Positions 18,657-27,019 of a stretch of DNA of 37,824 nt are shown here, piece after piece. This stretch comes from Rhizobacter sp. (GTDB lineage Bacteria; Pseudomonadota; Gammaproteobacteria; Burkholderiales; Burkholderiaceae_C). Location of the stretch: assembly GCA_021153565.1 (NCBI GenBank), contig JAJKJU010000266.1, forward strand, positions 1 to 37,824, read 5' to 3'. Under the pieces are notes generated by a model. That model worked only from the letters and a program-made list of their open reading frames with translations, was not told the DNA's origin and made no database searches. How positions within the stretch are numbered: position 1 is the stretch's first letter; every line of letters begins with the position of its first letter. A program made the translations under genes and the position numbers.

Positions 18657-19203
18657 TGGCGTCACGAAGCGATATATCAGGCCGCCCTCTGCGACTTGCC
18701 TTGCCTCGCCGACTTGTTTGAAGAGAGAAAAAGCCGCCCCCTACTACCCGCAGCGTGAGCACGTTTGTCCTGACTGATGGCATCGAGAGGCGAATGGAAA
18801 ACCCAAGCGCTGGGCTCAACTTTCTTCATCAGCTTGTTCCCTCAAAAAGTGACGGGGCAAGATGGGGGTTCAAAAGATCGGCGCTCTGCTGCCGAGGTAC
18901 CAGCTCCTTCGCAGACGACCCCTCTCACGGATGAAAACGGAGGCGGGCTCATGAGCGATGAACTTGAAAGCCTGGGAAGCTGATGGGAACACCGCCACCA
19001 GCCAATCTCAGAGGCGACAAGTCAGGATTAGACCCGTGCGAGCCGAGTTCCAAGACAGGAAGAAATCGACATTCCCCATTACCGCCTCACCAGCAATAGT
19101 CGACGTGAACATGGATCGAACCATCGCCAAACGTCCGAGTGGACGTTCAGGTATGGCCAACGACGGCTCGATGCTCTGCACATTTAATTTCTGAAGGAAT
19201 GTC
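18657..19203. other. Gene-poor spacer between immunity block and PAAR gene
   Basis: About 550 bases contain only short unconvincing ORFs (68-83 codons) without recognisable similarity. The base composition returns to high GC here. It may be the remains of a former toxin tip or another gene, but I see no motif that would show this. Confidence 0.4.
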
Positions 19204-19473
19204 ATGACCAAAAAGATCATCCGCCTTGGCGACCCTACCGACCACGGCGGCCAAGTCATCGCCAGCGGCGAACCCTCTTACACCGTGGAGGGCATCGCGG
19301 TGGCTCTCAAGGGCGATGCTTGCAGTTGTCCCAAGCGAGGGCACAGCGGCTGCACCATCGCCGAGGGCGATCCAGACCACACCATCAACGGCATCCCGGT
19401 GGCCTACGAGGGCCATCGAACCACCTGTGGCGCGGTGCTGAAATCGACCATCGGCACCTGCACGAAGGGCTGA
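19204..19473 (+). CDS. PAAR-domain spike-tip protein (copy 1)
   Basis: PAAR proteins form the sharp cone on top of the VgrG trimer. The 89-residue product is a stand-alone PAAR protein: MTKKIIRLGDPTDHGGQV is the classical N-terminus, followed by GDACSCPKRGHSGCTIAEG and GIPVAYEGHRTTCGA. The Cys and His residues of the zinc-binding tip are present (H14, C-P-K-R-G-H, the late H and C). The ORF begins 4 bases after a good ribosome-binding site (gaagga at 19192-19197). There is no toxin extension. It lies in the weapon island and could serve the VgrG-Rhs pair, whose Rhs lacks its own PAAR domain. Confidence 0.92.
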   Translation: MTKKIIRLGDPTDHGGQVIASGEPSYTVEGIAVALKGDACSCPKRGHSGCTIAEGDPDHTINGIPVAYEGHRTTCGAVLKSTIGTCTKG

Positions 19474-19653
19474 CCGTGGCTGTACCCACTGCACCGCTGC
19501 CAGACTTAGGGAAACACTGATCTATTCAGCATCCAGTGATGCCGCCCGTTGGCGGCGGCCAGGATTTCATGATGTGGTCTGAATCAACGAAATTCATCTT
19601 GGTTCGAGGCCCGGAGGCCTTGTTTTGTCCCATGCGGGGCACCTCATCCGCGC

Positions 19654-19869
19654 TCAACGCGCACCAGTGCCTTGTGGCGCCACCGCGAGCAGCGCCTTCT
19701 TGGCGATGACGAGGTTGGCCAAGCCGAAAAGGCTGCACAGCTGTGCCTCGTTCTTGGCCAGCCCTTTGTAGCGAACCTTCTTGTAATGGAACAGGTTCTT
19801 GACCGCATGGAACGGGTGCTCCACCCGAGCCCGAATTTGCGCCTTCACGGGCCGATCTATCGGTTGCAC
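19654..19869 (-). pseudogene. IS5-family transposase remnant (C-terminal part)
   Basis: The minus-strand translation reads [19 protein letters not shown], then [15 protein letters not shown] and [12 protein letters not shown]. That is the conserved C-terminal end of the DDE transposases of the IS5 family, including the last catalytic Glu within ARVEHPF. Only about 70 residues remain; the N-terminal parts with the two catalytic Asp residues are missing. The insertion sequence is therefore dead. The sequence near 19508-19528 (gggaaacactgatc) might be the outer end of the element, but I see no partner inverted repeat. Confidence 0.85.
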
Positions 19870-20187
19870 GCATCGGTGAAAGTGCGCTCAGGCAAGAAAG
19901 TGCCGCGAAGTGGTCTCTATTTGCCGGAGGCTGACGACAGTTGTGCTCAGGTGATGGTGCAGGACTATGAAGCGTGGGGTGTCAACATTGGCTACAACCC
20001 ATCAACCATGCAGCGGATCAGCACCCAAGCGACGACCTGGACCTTGGTGAGTGAGCGCGTCGCCAACAGCGGCGGGGATGTTCCCGTCAGACCGAATGGT
20101 GCTGTTGCAAGTGCCTCTGGCAACACCATCCGCATGCGTTGCGACGCGGGCCAAGGTGTCCATGCCCGGACGCCGCATCCTCTCTGA
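19870..20187 (+). pseudogene. Remnant ORF interrupted by the IS element
   Basis: The plus-strand frame after the transposase remnant reads about 105 residues that look like real protein ([39 protein letters not shown]), then loses sense near a Cys-Asp-Ala-Gly-Gln stretch and stops. There is no start codon of its own, since the open frame continues back into the antisense of the transposase. It resembles the C-terminal part of small proteins that accompany T6SS effectors (possibly an immunity-type protein), but I am not sure of the family. It appears truncated at both ends, the 5' side by the IS element. Confidence 0.45.
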
Positions 20188-20298
20188 CAAACGACAAACC
20201 TTGTTGCTGACAGTCTGGTGTGCCTGACTGCGTGACAGAGTTGCGGTGCTGAACGCTAAACTGCCCCGGCCTTGCCTTCTCTTGCTATACGACGGTCT

Positions 20299-21387
20299 AT
20301 GAACATCGAAACTCTGTTGAACCCAATTTCAGATACCTTGTCCTGCGGCGAGGATCTGTCCTTTTCTGCTGACTTCGACGCGATTGCCGAGATGAGGCGT
20401 GAGGATGATCCGACGCTGGACCAGGGTGAATGGGTCACCGCACTGAAGACAGCCGACTGGCCGGCCGTGGAAGCGCGTTGTATCGATCTCCTTGTGTCTC
20501 GCTCCAAGGATCTGCGTTTGGCCATGTGGTTGGCTGAATCGGCTGCCCTCAACAGAGGCTATGTCGGGCTGCAGCAGGGTCTAGAGGTGTGCGCGAAGCT
20601 GTGCGAACGCTACTGGCTTGGCATGCACCCGCAAGTCGAAGGCGGTGACATGGAGGAGAGGATCGGCAATATCAGCTGGCTCCTGCATCGAATCGTCGGG
20701 CTCGCGACCGGCGCTGCGGTGACACGTGGCCGCTCCGGCAACTATTCGCTGTCCCAGTTGCACGCAGCTCGGGCGCTGCAGGCCACGTTGGAGCGCTCTC
20801 CCGAGAAAGCAGCGCAGTTGTCCGAGGACACGGTCACACTGGATAAGTTCAATCGTGCCTTGAAGGAGACCCCCAAGCAGGTGCTGCTCGAAACGCTCAG
20901 TGCGCTGCAGGCCTGTCAGGCAGGTCTTGCCGCGTGGCAAGCAGTCATCGACGCCCAGTTGGGTGCCGAGGGGCCGAGTTTCGTTCCGGCCCGCGAGGCG
21001 CTTGACGCAGCACTGCATGAGACGCAGCGGCTTGCGCGCGAGATGGGCGTACTGCAAGCTGCCACGTCGCCCGTCATGGACACTTCGGACCTTTTCACAG
21101 TACCCGTGGCGACTCAGGCGGCGAAGGGTGGGGGGGCTGTGGCGAGCGGTCCCCTGCGATCGCGCGAGCAGGCCCTGATGCAACTGCGTGAGGTGGCCGC
21201 CTTTTTCCGCGCCACTGAACCCCACAGCCCTGTTGCCTATCTGGCCGACAAGGCAGTGCACTGGGGCGAGATGCCTTTGCACGAATGGCTGCGTGCGGTG
21301 GTGAAGGAGGCGGGCACTTTGTCCCACTTGGAGGAGTTGCTTGGGGTGACCGGTAGCCGCGAGGCGGGTATCGGCAAAGAAGAATGA
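20299..21387 (+). CDS. tssA: TssA, T6SS assembly protein with ImpA N-terminal domain
   Basis: TssA primes and coordinates polymerisation of tube and sheath, binding the baseplate and the distal end. I choose the ATG at 20299 (362 residues, MNIETLLNPISDTLSCGEDL); a TTG nine codons upstream is less likely. The ImpA_N domain is recognised by DWPAVEARCIDLLVSRSKDL, followed by LRLAMWLAESAALNRGYVGL and YWLGMHPQVEGGDMEER. The C-terminal part has SREQALMQLREVAAFFRATE and PHSPVAYLADKAVHWGEMPL, typical of the oligomerising end. It converges on the minus-strand operon, with only 6 bases between the two stop codons, so transcription from both sides meets here. Confidence 0.93.
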   Translation: MNIETLLNPISDTLSCGEDLSFSADFDAIAEMRREDDPTLDQGEWVTALKTADWPAVEARCIDLLVSRSKDLRLAMWLAESAALNRGYVGLQQGLEVCAKLCERYWLGMHPQVEGGDMEERIGNISWLLHRIVGLATGAAVTRGRSGNYSLSQLHAARALQATLERSPEKAAQLSEDTVTLDKFNRALKETPKQVLLETLSALQACQAGLAAWQAVIDAQLGAEGPSFVPAREALDAALHETQRLAREMGVLQAATSPVMDTSDLFTVPVATQAAKGGGAVASGPLRSREQALMQLREVAAFFRATEPHSPVAYLADKAVHWGEMPLHEWLRAVVKEAGTLSHLEELLGVTGSREAGIGKEE

Positions 21388-21393
21388 TTCCCT

Positions 21394-22188
21394 CTATTGA
21401 CTGATACGGAACTCGATTCGCCGATTCCTCGCGCGTCCCTCCACCGAGTCGTTGGATGCGACTGGCCGGTCCGGGCCGGAGCCTGAGGTGCTGATCAGCG
21501 AGGGCGCAACGCCCTTGCTGATCAGGTGGATGCGAACACTGTCTGCCCGTGCAAGCGAAAGCGCCATGTTGCTGTCGCGAGCGCCCTGCGAGTCGGTATG
21601 CCCGATGACCTCGACTTTTTTCCCGCCGATCTTGAGCAGCGCCTCGGCCATCTCATCCAGGATGGCGCGACCTGCGGGCCGCAGCACGCTACTGCTTGGT
21701 TCGAACTCAATGGTCCGGTTTCCTAGTGTGGTGTCCAGGATGTTCTGCTCTTGCGCAGCAACACGCAGTCCATTGCGCACTACGTAGGTTGGATTGAGTT
21801 CTTTGGCCATATCCGCCGCAATTTGCTGGCGGCGAGCCTCGTTGGTGACTTCGCCCTTGAGGTCGATGTTGTGGCCCGATATGGTCAATTGTCCGTGCGA
21901 CACCTGCTTGAGATCGGGCGACACGAGTTTCTGGACATACCCACTCCAGTTGGGCGGGGCCACGACCGTGCCTACGCCGAGTTGGTCGACGACCCGTTCG
22001 GCGCCATAGATCTCTCTCACGCGAACCAGGATCGCAGAGCGAGTAGCTTCGTCCGGCACAGTGCCCGCGACAACAACCTGATTGGGGGAGGGCGCATTCG
22101 ACTGGGCATGGGCAGTGAGGTACCAGCCCATCAGCAGTGAGAATGTCAAGACGGGACTTAGGATCCGCCAAGCGCAACGTGAGGTCAT
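21394..22188 (-). CDS. Exported BON/OmpA-domain protein, T6SS-associated
   Basis: The 264-residue protein starts at the ATG at 22188 (MTSRCAWRILSPVLTFSLLM) with a clear signal peptide ending near AHAQS. The middle holds two BON-like repeats (VVVAGTVPDEATRSAILVRV and ISGHNIDLKGEVTNEARRQQ). The C-terminus is an OmpA-type peptidoglycan-binding domain (KVEVIGHTDSQGARDSN, then GRARNRRIEFRIS). It should sit in the periplasm or outer membrane and anchor the machine to the cell wall, a role played in other systems by TagL or the C-terminal part of TssL. It starts 2 bases after the tagF stop and is the last gene of the minus-strand operon. Confidence 0.85.
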   Translation of the reverse strand: MTSRCAWRILSPVLTFSLLMGWYLTAHAQSNAPSPNQVVVAGTVPDEATRSAILVRVREIYGAERVVDQLGVGTVVAPPNWSGYVQKLVSPDLKQVSHGQLTISGHNIDLKGEVTNEARRQQIAADMAKELNPTYVVRNGLRVAAQEQNILDTTLGNRTIEFEPSSSVLRPAGRAILDEMAEALLKIGGKKVEVIGHTDSQGARDSNMALSLARADSVRIHLISKGVAPSLISTSGSGPDRPVASNDSVEGRARNRRIEFRISQ

Positions 22189-22189
22189 C

Positions 22190-23170
22190 TCAATTTCCCA
22201 AGAATGTTTCGCGAAACATGTCGGCTGCGGCGGCAATTGAGAGCGAAGGGTCGCGCAGGTAATTCGACAACCGGCGAAGCCCGTAGTCGGTATCGATCCA
22301 GTCTTCCACCCACTCGGCATTGCTGACCACGACGTTTTCTGATTGGCAGATTTCGGCGTCCAGGACGGAGTGCAAGGTGCTAGCGGAAGCGCCGCGAAAT
22401 CCCATCACCAGGACCGGTTCTTGTCGGTGCGTGGTGACGAATACGGCGATTTCTGCCGGAGTGCGTTTGAAAAAACGTGTCACCAACTCGACCCACATGG
22501 TCGTGACCGAGGTGATTTGTCTGAGGGTCGGAGGCAGGGGCAAGACCAGTCCCTTGCTCAATCCGGTGTGTCCTTGCGTGAGTATGGGCTGCAATAGAAG
22601 GCCCAGGGCCAAGATGGTGCGTCGAAACGAGAATGCGGACTCTGGAAGCGCTATCGCTGCTTCCAGGGTCCCGATAGTCATCTGTTGTGCAAAGGCCTTG
22701 TAGGCATCGCGCAGAGGTTCCATTCGAACCTCCAACTCGACCGGTTGCGCGACAAGGTGCTCTTGCACCATAGAAAAGTCTTCTGCACCCATCGCTTGGC
22801 GAACGCCGGCGTCCAAGCGGGCCCACAAAGGGGTGAGCGCTTGGGGGCAGTAAGGGATGAAGCCCAGTGGCTGGGGCACCTCAAAGGACGCCGCCATGAC
22901 AAACGGAAAGCGCCTGCCCGAGGCGTCCTTGCTCACCGCCAGATGACCCACCAAGCCAGCATGACTTTGCGACCCGATGATCGCGAAGTGGACTGGCGCT
23001 GCCGCGTCGTAGACGATCTTCCACCGGGTGTCCTGCGTCAACAGATCCATGGTCTGTGACATCCATTGGTCAATGTTGCGAATGAGTGCTGACCCTGCCG
23101 AACTGCGGACGAAATCTCCCCGGGATGGGAGCTTTCCGAAATACAGGGCCTGTGAAGTGATCCCGCTCAT
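22190..23170 (-). CDS. tagF: TagF, T6SS-associated regulator/assembly protein
   Basis: The 326-residue protein starts MSGITSQALYFGKLPSRGDF, the strongly conserved beginning of TagF, followed by FVRSSAGSALIRNIDQWMSQ. In Pseudomonas, TagF represses T6SS activity after translation. The region after residue 60 holds the family's hydrophobic core (IIGSQSHAGLVGHLAVSKDA, then RRFPFVMAASFE). There is no fused PppA phosphatase domain, and no PpkA/PppA genes are in the window, so its partners would lie elsewhere. Its ATG overlaps the tssM stop by 4 bases (ATGA), which indicates translational coupling. Confidence 0.9.
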   Translation of the reverse strand: MSGITSQALYFGKLPSRGDFVRSSAGSALIRNIDQWMSQTMDLLTQDTRWKIVYDAAAPVHFAIIGSQSHAGLVGHLAVSKDASGRRFPFVMAASFEVPQPLGFIPYCPQALTPLWARLDAGVRQAMGAEDFSMVQEHLVAQPVELEVRMEPLRDAYKAFAQQMTIGTLEAAIALPESAFSFRRTILALGLLLQPILTQGHTGLSKGLVLPLPPTLRQITSVTTMWVELVTRFFKRTPAEIAVFVTTHRQEPVLVMGFRGASASTLHSVLDAEICQSENVVVSNAEWVEDWIDTDYGLRRLSNYLRDPSLSIAAAADMFRETFLGN

Positions 23171-26100
23171 TTTTTGCCCTCTGTGGGAGCAGATGCTGCG
23201 GCCATTGGCACGTCTGGGCCGACGACCAACATTGGCAGCGAGATCTGTCGAAGTCCCCCGGATGCGCTTGGCGTTTGTGGTCCGCCGCTCGTTGTAGTAG
23301 GTGAAGCGGTGGTTGGGCTGGAGATTAGTCGCAACTGAACGACGACCGAATGGCTACCGGCATTCCAAGTCAGTTCGAATGCACCGCTGCCCAGCTTGCG
23401 CTGCTTCGCGCTGCTGAACATCTTTTCCAAGCCAAACTTGCCGGGAACATCGAGAAACTCAACCACTTGCCCAGTCGTTGTCACGCCGGTGATGCGCACG
23501 CCAGGCGCTCCCTGAGTCCCCGGCCAGACAAAGTTGTTCCAGGTGGCTGCGGCGTTTCGATAGCGCATCTGCTGGCCGTCGATCTCGATGGTGTATTCCG
23601 ACAGACCCGGCATGGCGGTTGGCAATACCTGGAAACTCGTCTGGGGCTCGCTCGATGTGGCACTACCGGCGCCCCCTGTCCCGCCTGCCGGCTGCGAGCC
23701 GCCGCCGAACCCGCCGACGGTTGCGATCCAAACAGGAAAACCGGCACTCAATTCAGGGCGCAAGCGCAAGCCCATGTCGGCCCATGTACGTGCTGACAGC
23801 TTATCGCCATGCCTGAAAACCAGCGCTGCCAAAGACTGCTCGCTGAACTTCGCGATACTCCCCTCGGGGCCGAACAACTTGGCGATCTCACCGGAGGTCG
23901 CTTCGACGTGCGAGGTCGTGTCAAACGGATACTTTCCGGCGAGGGTTCGCTGGAAGGGCTCGTAGACCTGGGCTGCCCACACGCGATTGATCTCTTTTTC
24001 GGCTGGAGGCACGATGACCGCGAAGGCTTGCATGAGCGGTCGTACGAGCAAGGGGCGAATAGTGGCTTTGGCGGCTTCCGTTTGGCTCGCGAGCATCTGC
24101 TCTTCGACCAACTTGAACGCATCTCCAAGCTCGGAGCCGCCCTCCATCGTCTGCATCATCAACTGGCGACTTGCCGGGCCCGTGTCGCCTTGATTCTGCA
24201 TTTGGTTGAAACGGGTCCGCACTTTGGACAAGGCGCCAAGATAGGTGCGCATCAATGTGGGTCCATTGTCATTGGCCACCATCAATCGCATCAGCCCGGC
24301 GAACTCTTTCCCGATGGGGCCCATAGGAACTGCTGCTTGCTTGGTGGATATGTCCAGCTTGACCTCAACCGGGGTCGGGGCCATACGCAGAAACAACTGC
24401 TTGAACCAGGCGACGACACCGCTCTGTCCCGCTGCCAGCTTTTCATTCAGCACGCCAGGGTTGTCCCACGATGTCTGGTCATACAGAACCTGCACGAGTT
24501 TGCCGATGGGAGACGTCCCTGGATCACCCAACCGGTTCATGCCGCGCACGGCTTGCTCGAAACTGGTGAATTCTTTGACGTTCACGCCTTGCATGAACTT
24601 CTGCCATTCCTGCACGTACTCTGTTTTGTAGAGCTGAACCAAAGCCTTGCGGATCTGCTCAGGACTTCCTTCGAGCGTCAGGTCATCCTGCATGGATGTT
24701 TTCAGCACCCAGTCGTTGGCCTGTGTTTCTTTCGTGGCTGCTTCTTTGAAGGCATTGTCGACAAAGCCCTCCCAAGCCTCCCGGGTAAATGCGCCTGAGA
24801 TTGCATAGCTTCCTGCCACGAGATCCTTGTCGGCATCCTCGACAAGGCGGGCCACGGTGACTGGTGCAAACCGTGTTGCCGCACGTGCTTTGATCTCTGC
24901 ATAGACGCGCTCTCGAGCGGGCATTCCCTTGACGACACGGCGAAGATTTTCGCGGGTCGTGTCGAGCGTCGCGAGGTTCGTCTGAATGCTTGGGAAGTCC
25001 TCTGCAGTCACCTGCGTCAATGCGAAGGACAGAATGCGCTCCGCGGATCGGATCAGTTGCTCGCGAGGCATGGCTCCGCGGTTTGCTTCGAGCCAACCAC
25101 GCCAGAAGCGCGTGATTTGGTCGCCCAAGTGACCAGGCTCAGCGCGGGAGTGGTCGCCCAACATGATGTAGGTCTTGAGGGCGTTGTAGGCGTCAGAAAC
25201 GTTGGTGGTCGAGGCTGCTATATAGATGCCAGGGGCTGTGCTGACGGGCGTAGGTGTGGCAGGTGTCGGGCTTCCATCGGTGGCACGCGCCAGCGGTTGC
25301 AATTGGGCGGCGATTGCATTGACTTCACCAAGGTATGAAGCGATGGTCGCGGATGTGGGCTTGAGCATGACGTCTACAAGCCCGGCGAGGTACTCCCTGC
25401 GCAGTTTGGTTTCAAGCGCGCGCCCTTGGTAGAGGCCCAGACTCAAAGCCCACGGCCGCTCGTTGCGGTAGCGCTGCAGTTGCTCCACCCGATCCTGCAA
25501 GATCTCCAGCGCTTCAAGGCGTGATTGGAGATCTATCCGTCCCTCTTGCACCTTGATCGCTTTGGCCAGGTCGGCTTCTACGTTGGCGACAAGTTGCTGG
25601 TTGCCCACGTAAGACCATGTCCAACCGGCCAGCATCAGCCCCAACATCAGGGCTCCGCCAAAAAAGGCAGCATAACGCCAGCGAAGCTTGGTGCGGCTTG
25701 TGTATTGCTGGACCAGGCTGCGATCGGCAAAGATCACTTTGGAAAACAACTCGCGCAGGAAAAAGCCGTGTTGTGCCACGACGGCGGCTGTCGGGCCCGT
25801 GTTCAGCGGAGTGTTGAGGGAGAAACGTTCGGCCACCCGTTGGCTCGCGCGTCCTGTCGACTGGCCTTCTTGTACCGCGCTTGTGAAGTAGAAGCCTCGG
25901 AATATGGGCCGGAACTGATAGGGGTTGTCTTCGAAGAGGGTGGTGATGAAGGTTCGCAGTTGTGGCTTGAGCGCTGCGAATTCGAGTGGAAATGTCAACA
26001 CGCCAGGAGGCAATTGTTCACCGCGATGCATCGACATGCGCGCGACGGATGCTTCTTTCAAGCCATCATTGAGCTCGTCGAAATGCCGATCGAAGCTCGC

Positions 26101-26994
26101 CACGAGATCGGTCTTGATTGCTGTGTCGTAGGGCAGTGTGGCACCCCATACGCGCTCGCGTTCGGTGGGGTCGCGGTCTTCAAAGAACTCGACAAAACCC
26201 GAAATCAGGTCAGCCTTGGTGAAGATGATGTAGACCGGAGGGAATATCTCGAGCTTTTCCGTCAACTCCTGCACCCGCTGGCGCAGTTGTTTGGCCAGCG
26301 TGATCGCAAACTCGGGTTTGTTGCTGGACAGTTCTGCCAGACTGGCCGCGATGATCACGCCGTTCAATGGCGCCTTGGGCCGATTGCGTTTGAGCAGTGC
26401 AAGAAATCCGAGCCACTCCTCTCGGTCTTCTTCGTGGACGGAGTAGCGCCCAGCCGTGTCGAGCAAGATGCCTTCCGTGGTGAAAAACCAGTCGCAGTTG
26501 CGAGTTCCGCCTATACCTTGAAGGACATGGCTGTTTTTGTCCGAATACGGAAAATTGAGTCCTGAGCGCACAACGGCCGAACTCTTGCCGGCAGCCGGGT
26601 TGCCAATGACTGCATACCAAGGCAATTCGTACAGCGCCGCGGAACCGGAGGTCAGGCCAAGCCTGGAGGTCTTGATCGTTTTGACGGCATCGTTGATGCG
26701 CTTTCGAACGGCCGCCATTTCAGCGCGCATCTGCTGGCTTGGTGCGGCCTTGATGGCACGCTGTGCCTCAGCATCGATGGCATTTTCGAGTTGCTGTCCT
26801 GCCCGATTCGTCTTGTAGCGGCGTACGGCCCAAACGATGGCCCAAACCACTAACAGCGCCGAGATCACGCCGATGGCCCAGATGGCCCCCACTTTGAGGG
26901 TGTCGGCCCCCATGAACAAGAATGCGGCCAGAGTCAGCACACCGATCACGGCGAGCGTGCGCGCATCCAGAAGAAACTGCCAAAAGCGTTGCAT
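23167..26994 (-). CDS. tssM: TssM (IcmF), T6SS membrane-complex protein
   Basis: TssM spans the inner membrane and periplasm and, with TssJ and TssL, forms the trans-envelope complex. The 1275 residues start MQRFWQFLLDARTLAVIGVL. Two membrane segments lie at about 12-30 and 36-58, and a third at about 440-462 (GGALMLGLMLAGW). The cytoplasmic domain has an intact Walker A motif, GNPAAGKS (131-138), and YIIFTKADLISGFVEFFED. The periplasmic part follows, with the IcmF-related middle and C-terminal beta domain. The gene lies 25 bases after the KS-like gene and 4 bases into tagF. No frameshift is seen. Confidence 0.96.
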   Translation of the reverse strand: MQRFWQFLLDARTLAVIGVLTLAAFLFMGADTLKVGAIWAIGVISALLVVWAIVWAVRRYKTNRAGQQLENAIDAEAQRAIKAAPSQQMRAEMAAVRKRINDAVKTIKTSRLGLTSGSAALYELPWYAVIGNPAAGKSSAVVRSGLNFPYSDKNSHVLQGIGGTRNCDWFFTTEGILLDTAGRYSVHEEDREEWLGFLALLKRNRPKAPLNGVIIAASLAELSSNKPEFAITLAKQLRQRVQELTEKLEIFPPVYIIFTKADLISGFVEFFEDRDPTERERVWGATLPYDTAIKTDLVASFDRHFDELNDGLKEASVARMSMHRGEQLPPGVLTFPLEFAALKPQLRTFITTLFEDNPYQFRPIFRGFYFTSAVQEGQSTGRASQRVAERFSLNTPLNTGPTAAVVAQHGFFLRELFSKVIFADRSLVQQYTSRTKLRWRYAAFFGGALMLGLMLAGWTWSYVGNQQLVANVEADLAKAIKVQEGRIDLQSRLEALEILQDRVEQLQRYRNERPWALSLGLYQGRALETKLRREYLAGLVDVMLKPTSATIASYLGEVNAIAAQLQPLARATDGSPTPATPTPVSTAPGIYIAASTTNVSDAYNALKTYIMLGDHSRAEPGHLGDQITRFWRGWLEANRGAMPREQLIRSAERILSFALTQVTAEDFPSIQTNLATLDTTRENLRRVVKGMPARERVYAEIKARAATRFAPVTVARLVEDADKDLVAGSYAISGAFTREAWEGFVDNAFKEAATKETQANDWVLKTSMQDDLTLEGSPEQIRKALVQLYKTEYVQEWQKFMQGVNVKEFTSFEQAVRGMNRLGDPGTSPIGKLVQVLYDQTSWDNPGVLNEKLAAGQSGVVAWFKQLFLRMAPTPVEVKLDISTKQAAVPMGPIGKEFAGLMRLMVANDNGPTLMRTYLGALSKVRTRFNQMQNQGDTGPASRQLMMQTMEGGSELGDAFKLVEEQMLASQTEAAKATIRPLLVRPLMQAFAVIVPPAEKEINRVWAAQVYEPFQRTLAGKYPFDTTSHVEATSGEIAKLFGPEGSIAKFSEQSLAALVFRHGDKLSARTWADMGLRLRPELSAGFPVWIATVGGFGGGSQPAGGTGGAGSATSSEPQTSFQVLPTAMPGLSEYTIEIDGQQMRYRNAAATWNNFVWPGTQGAPGVRITGVTTTGQVVEFLDVPGKFGLEKMFSSAKQRKLGSGAFELTWNAGSHSVVVQLRLISSPTTASPTTTSGGPQTPSASGGLRQISLPMLVVGPDVPMAAASAPTEGKK

Positions 26995-27019
26995 AAAAGG
27001 AGAGAGCTTCCGTTCGAAG

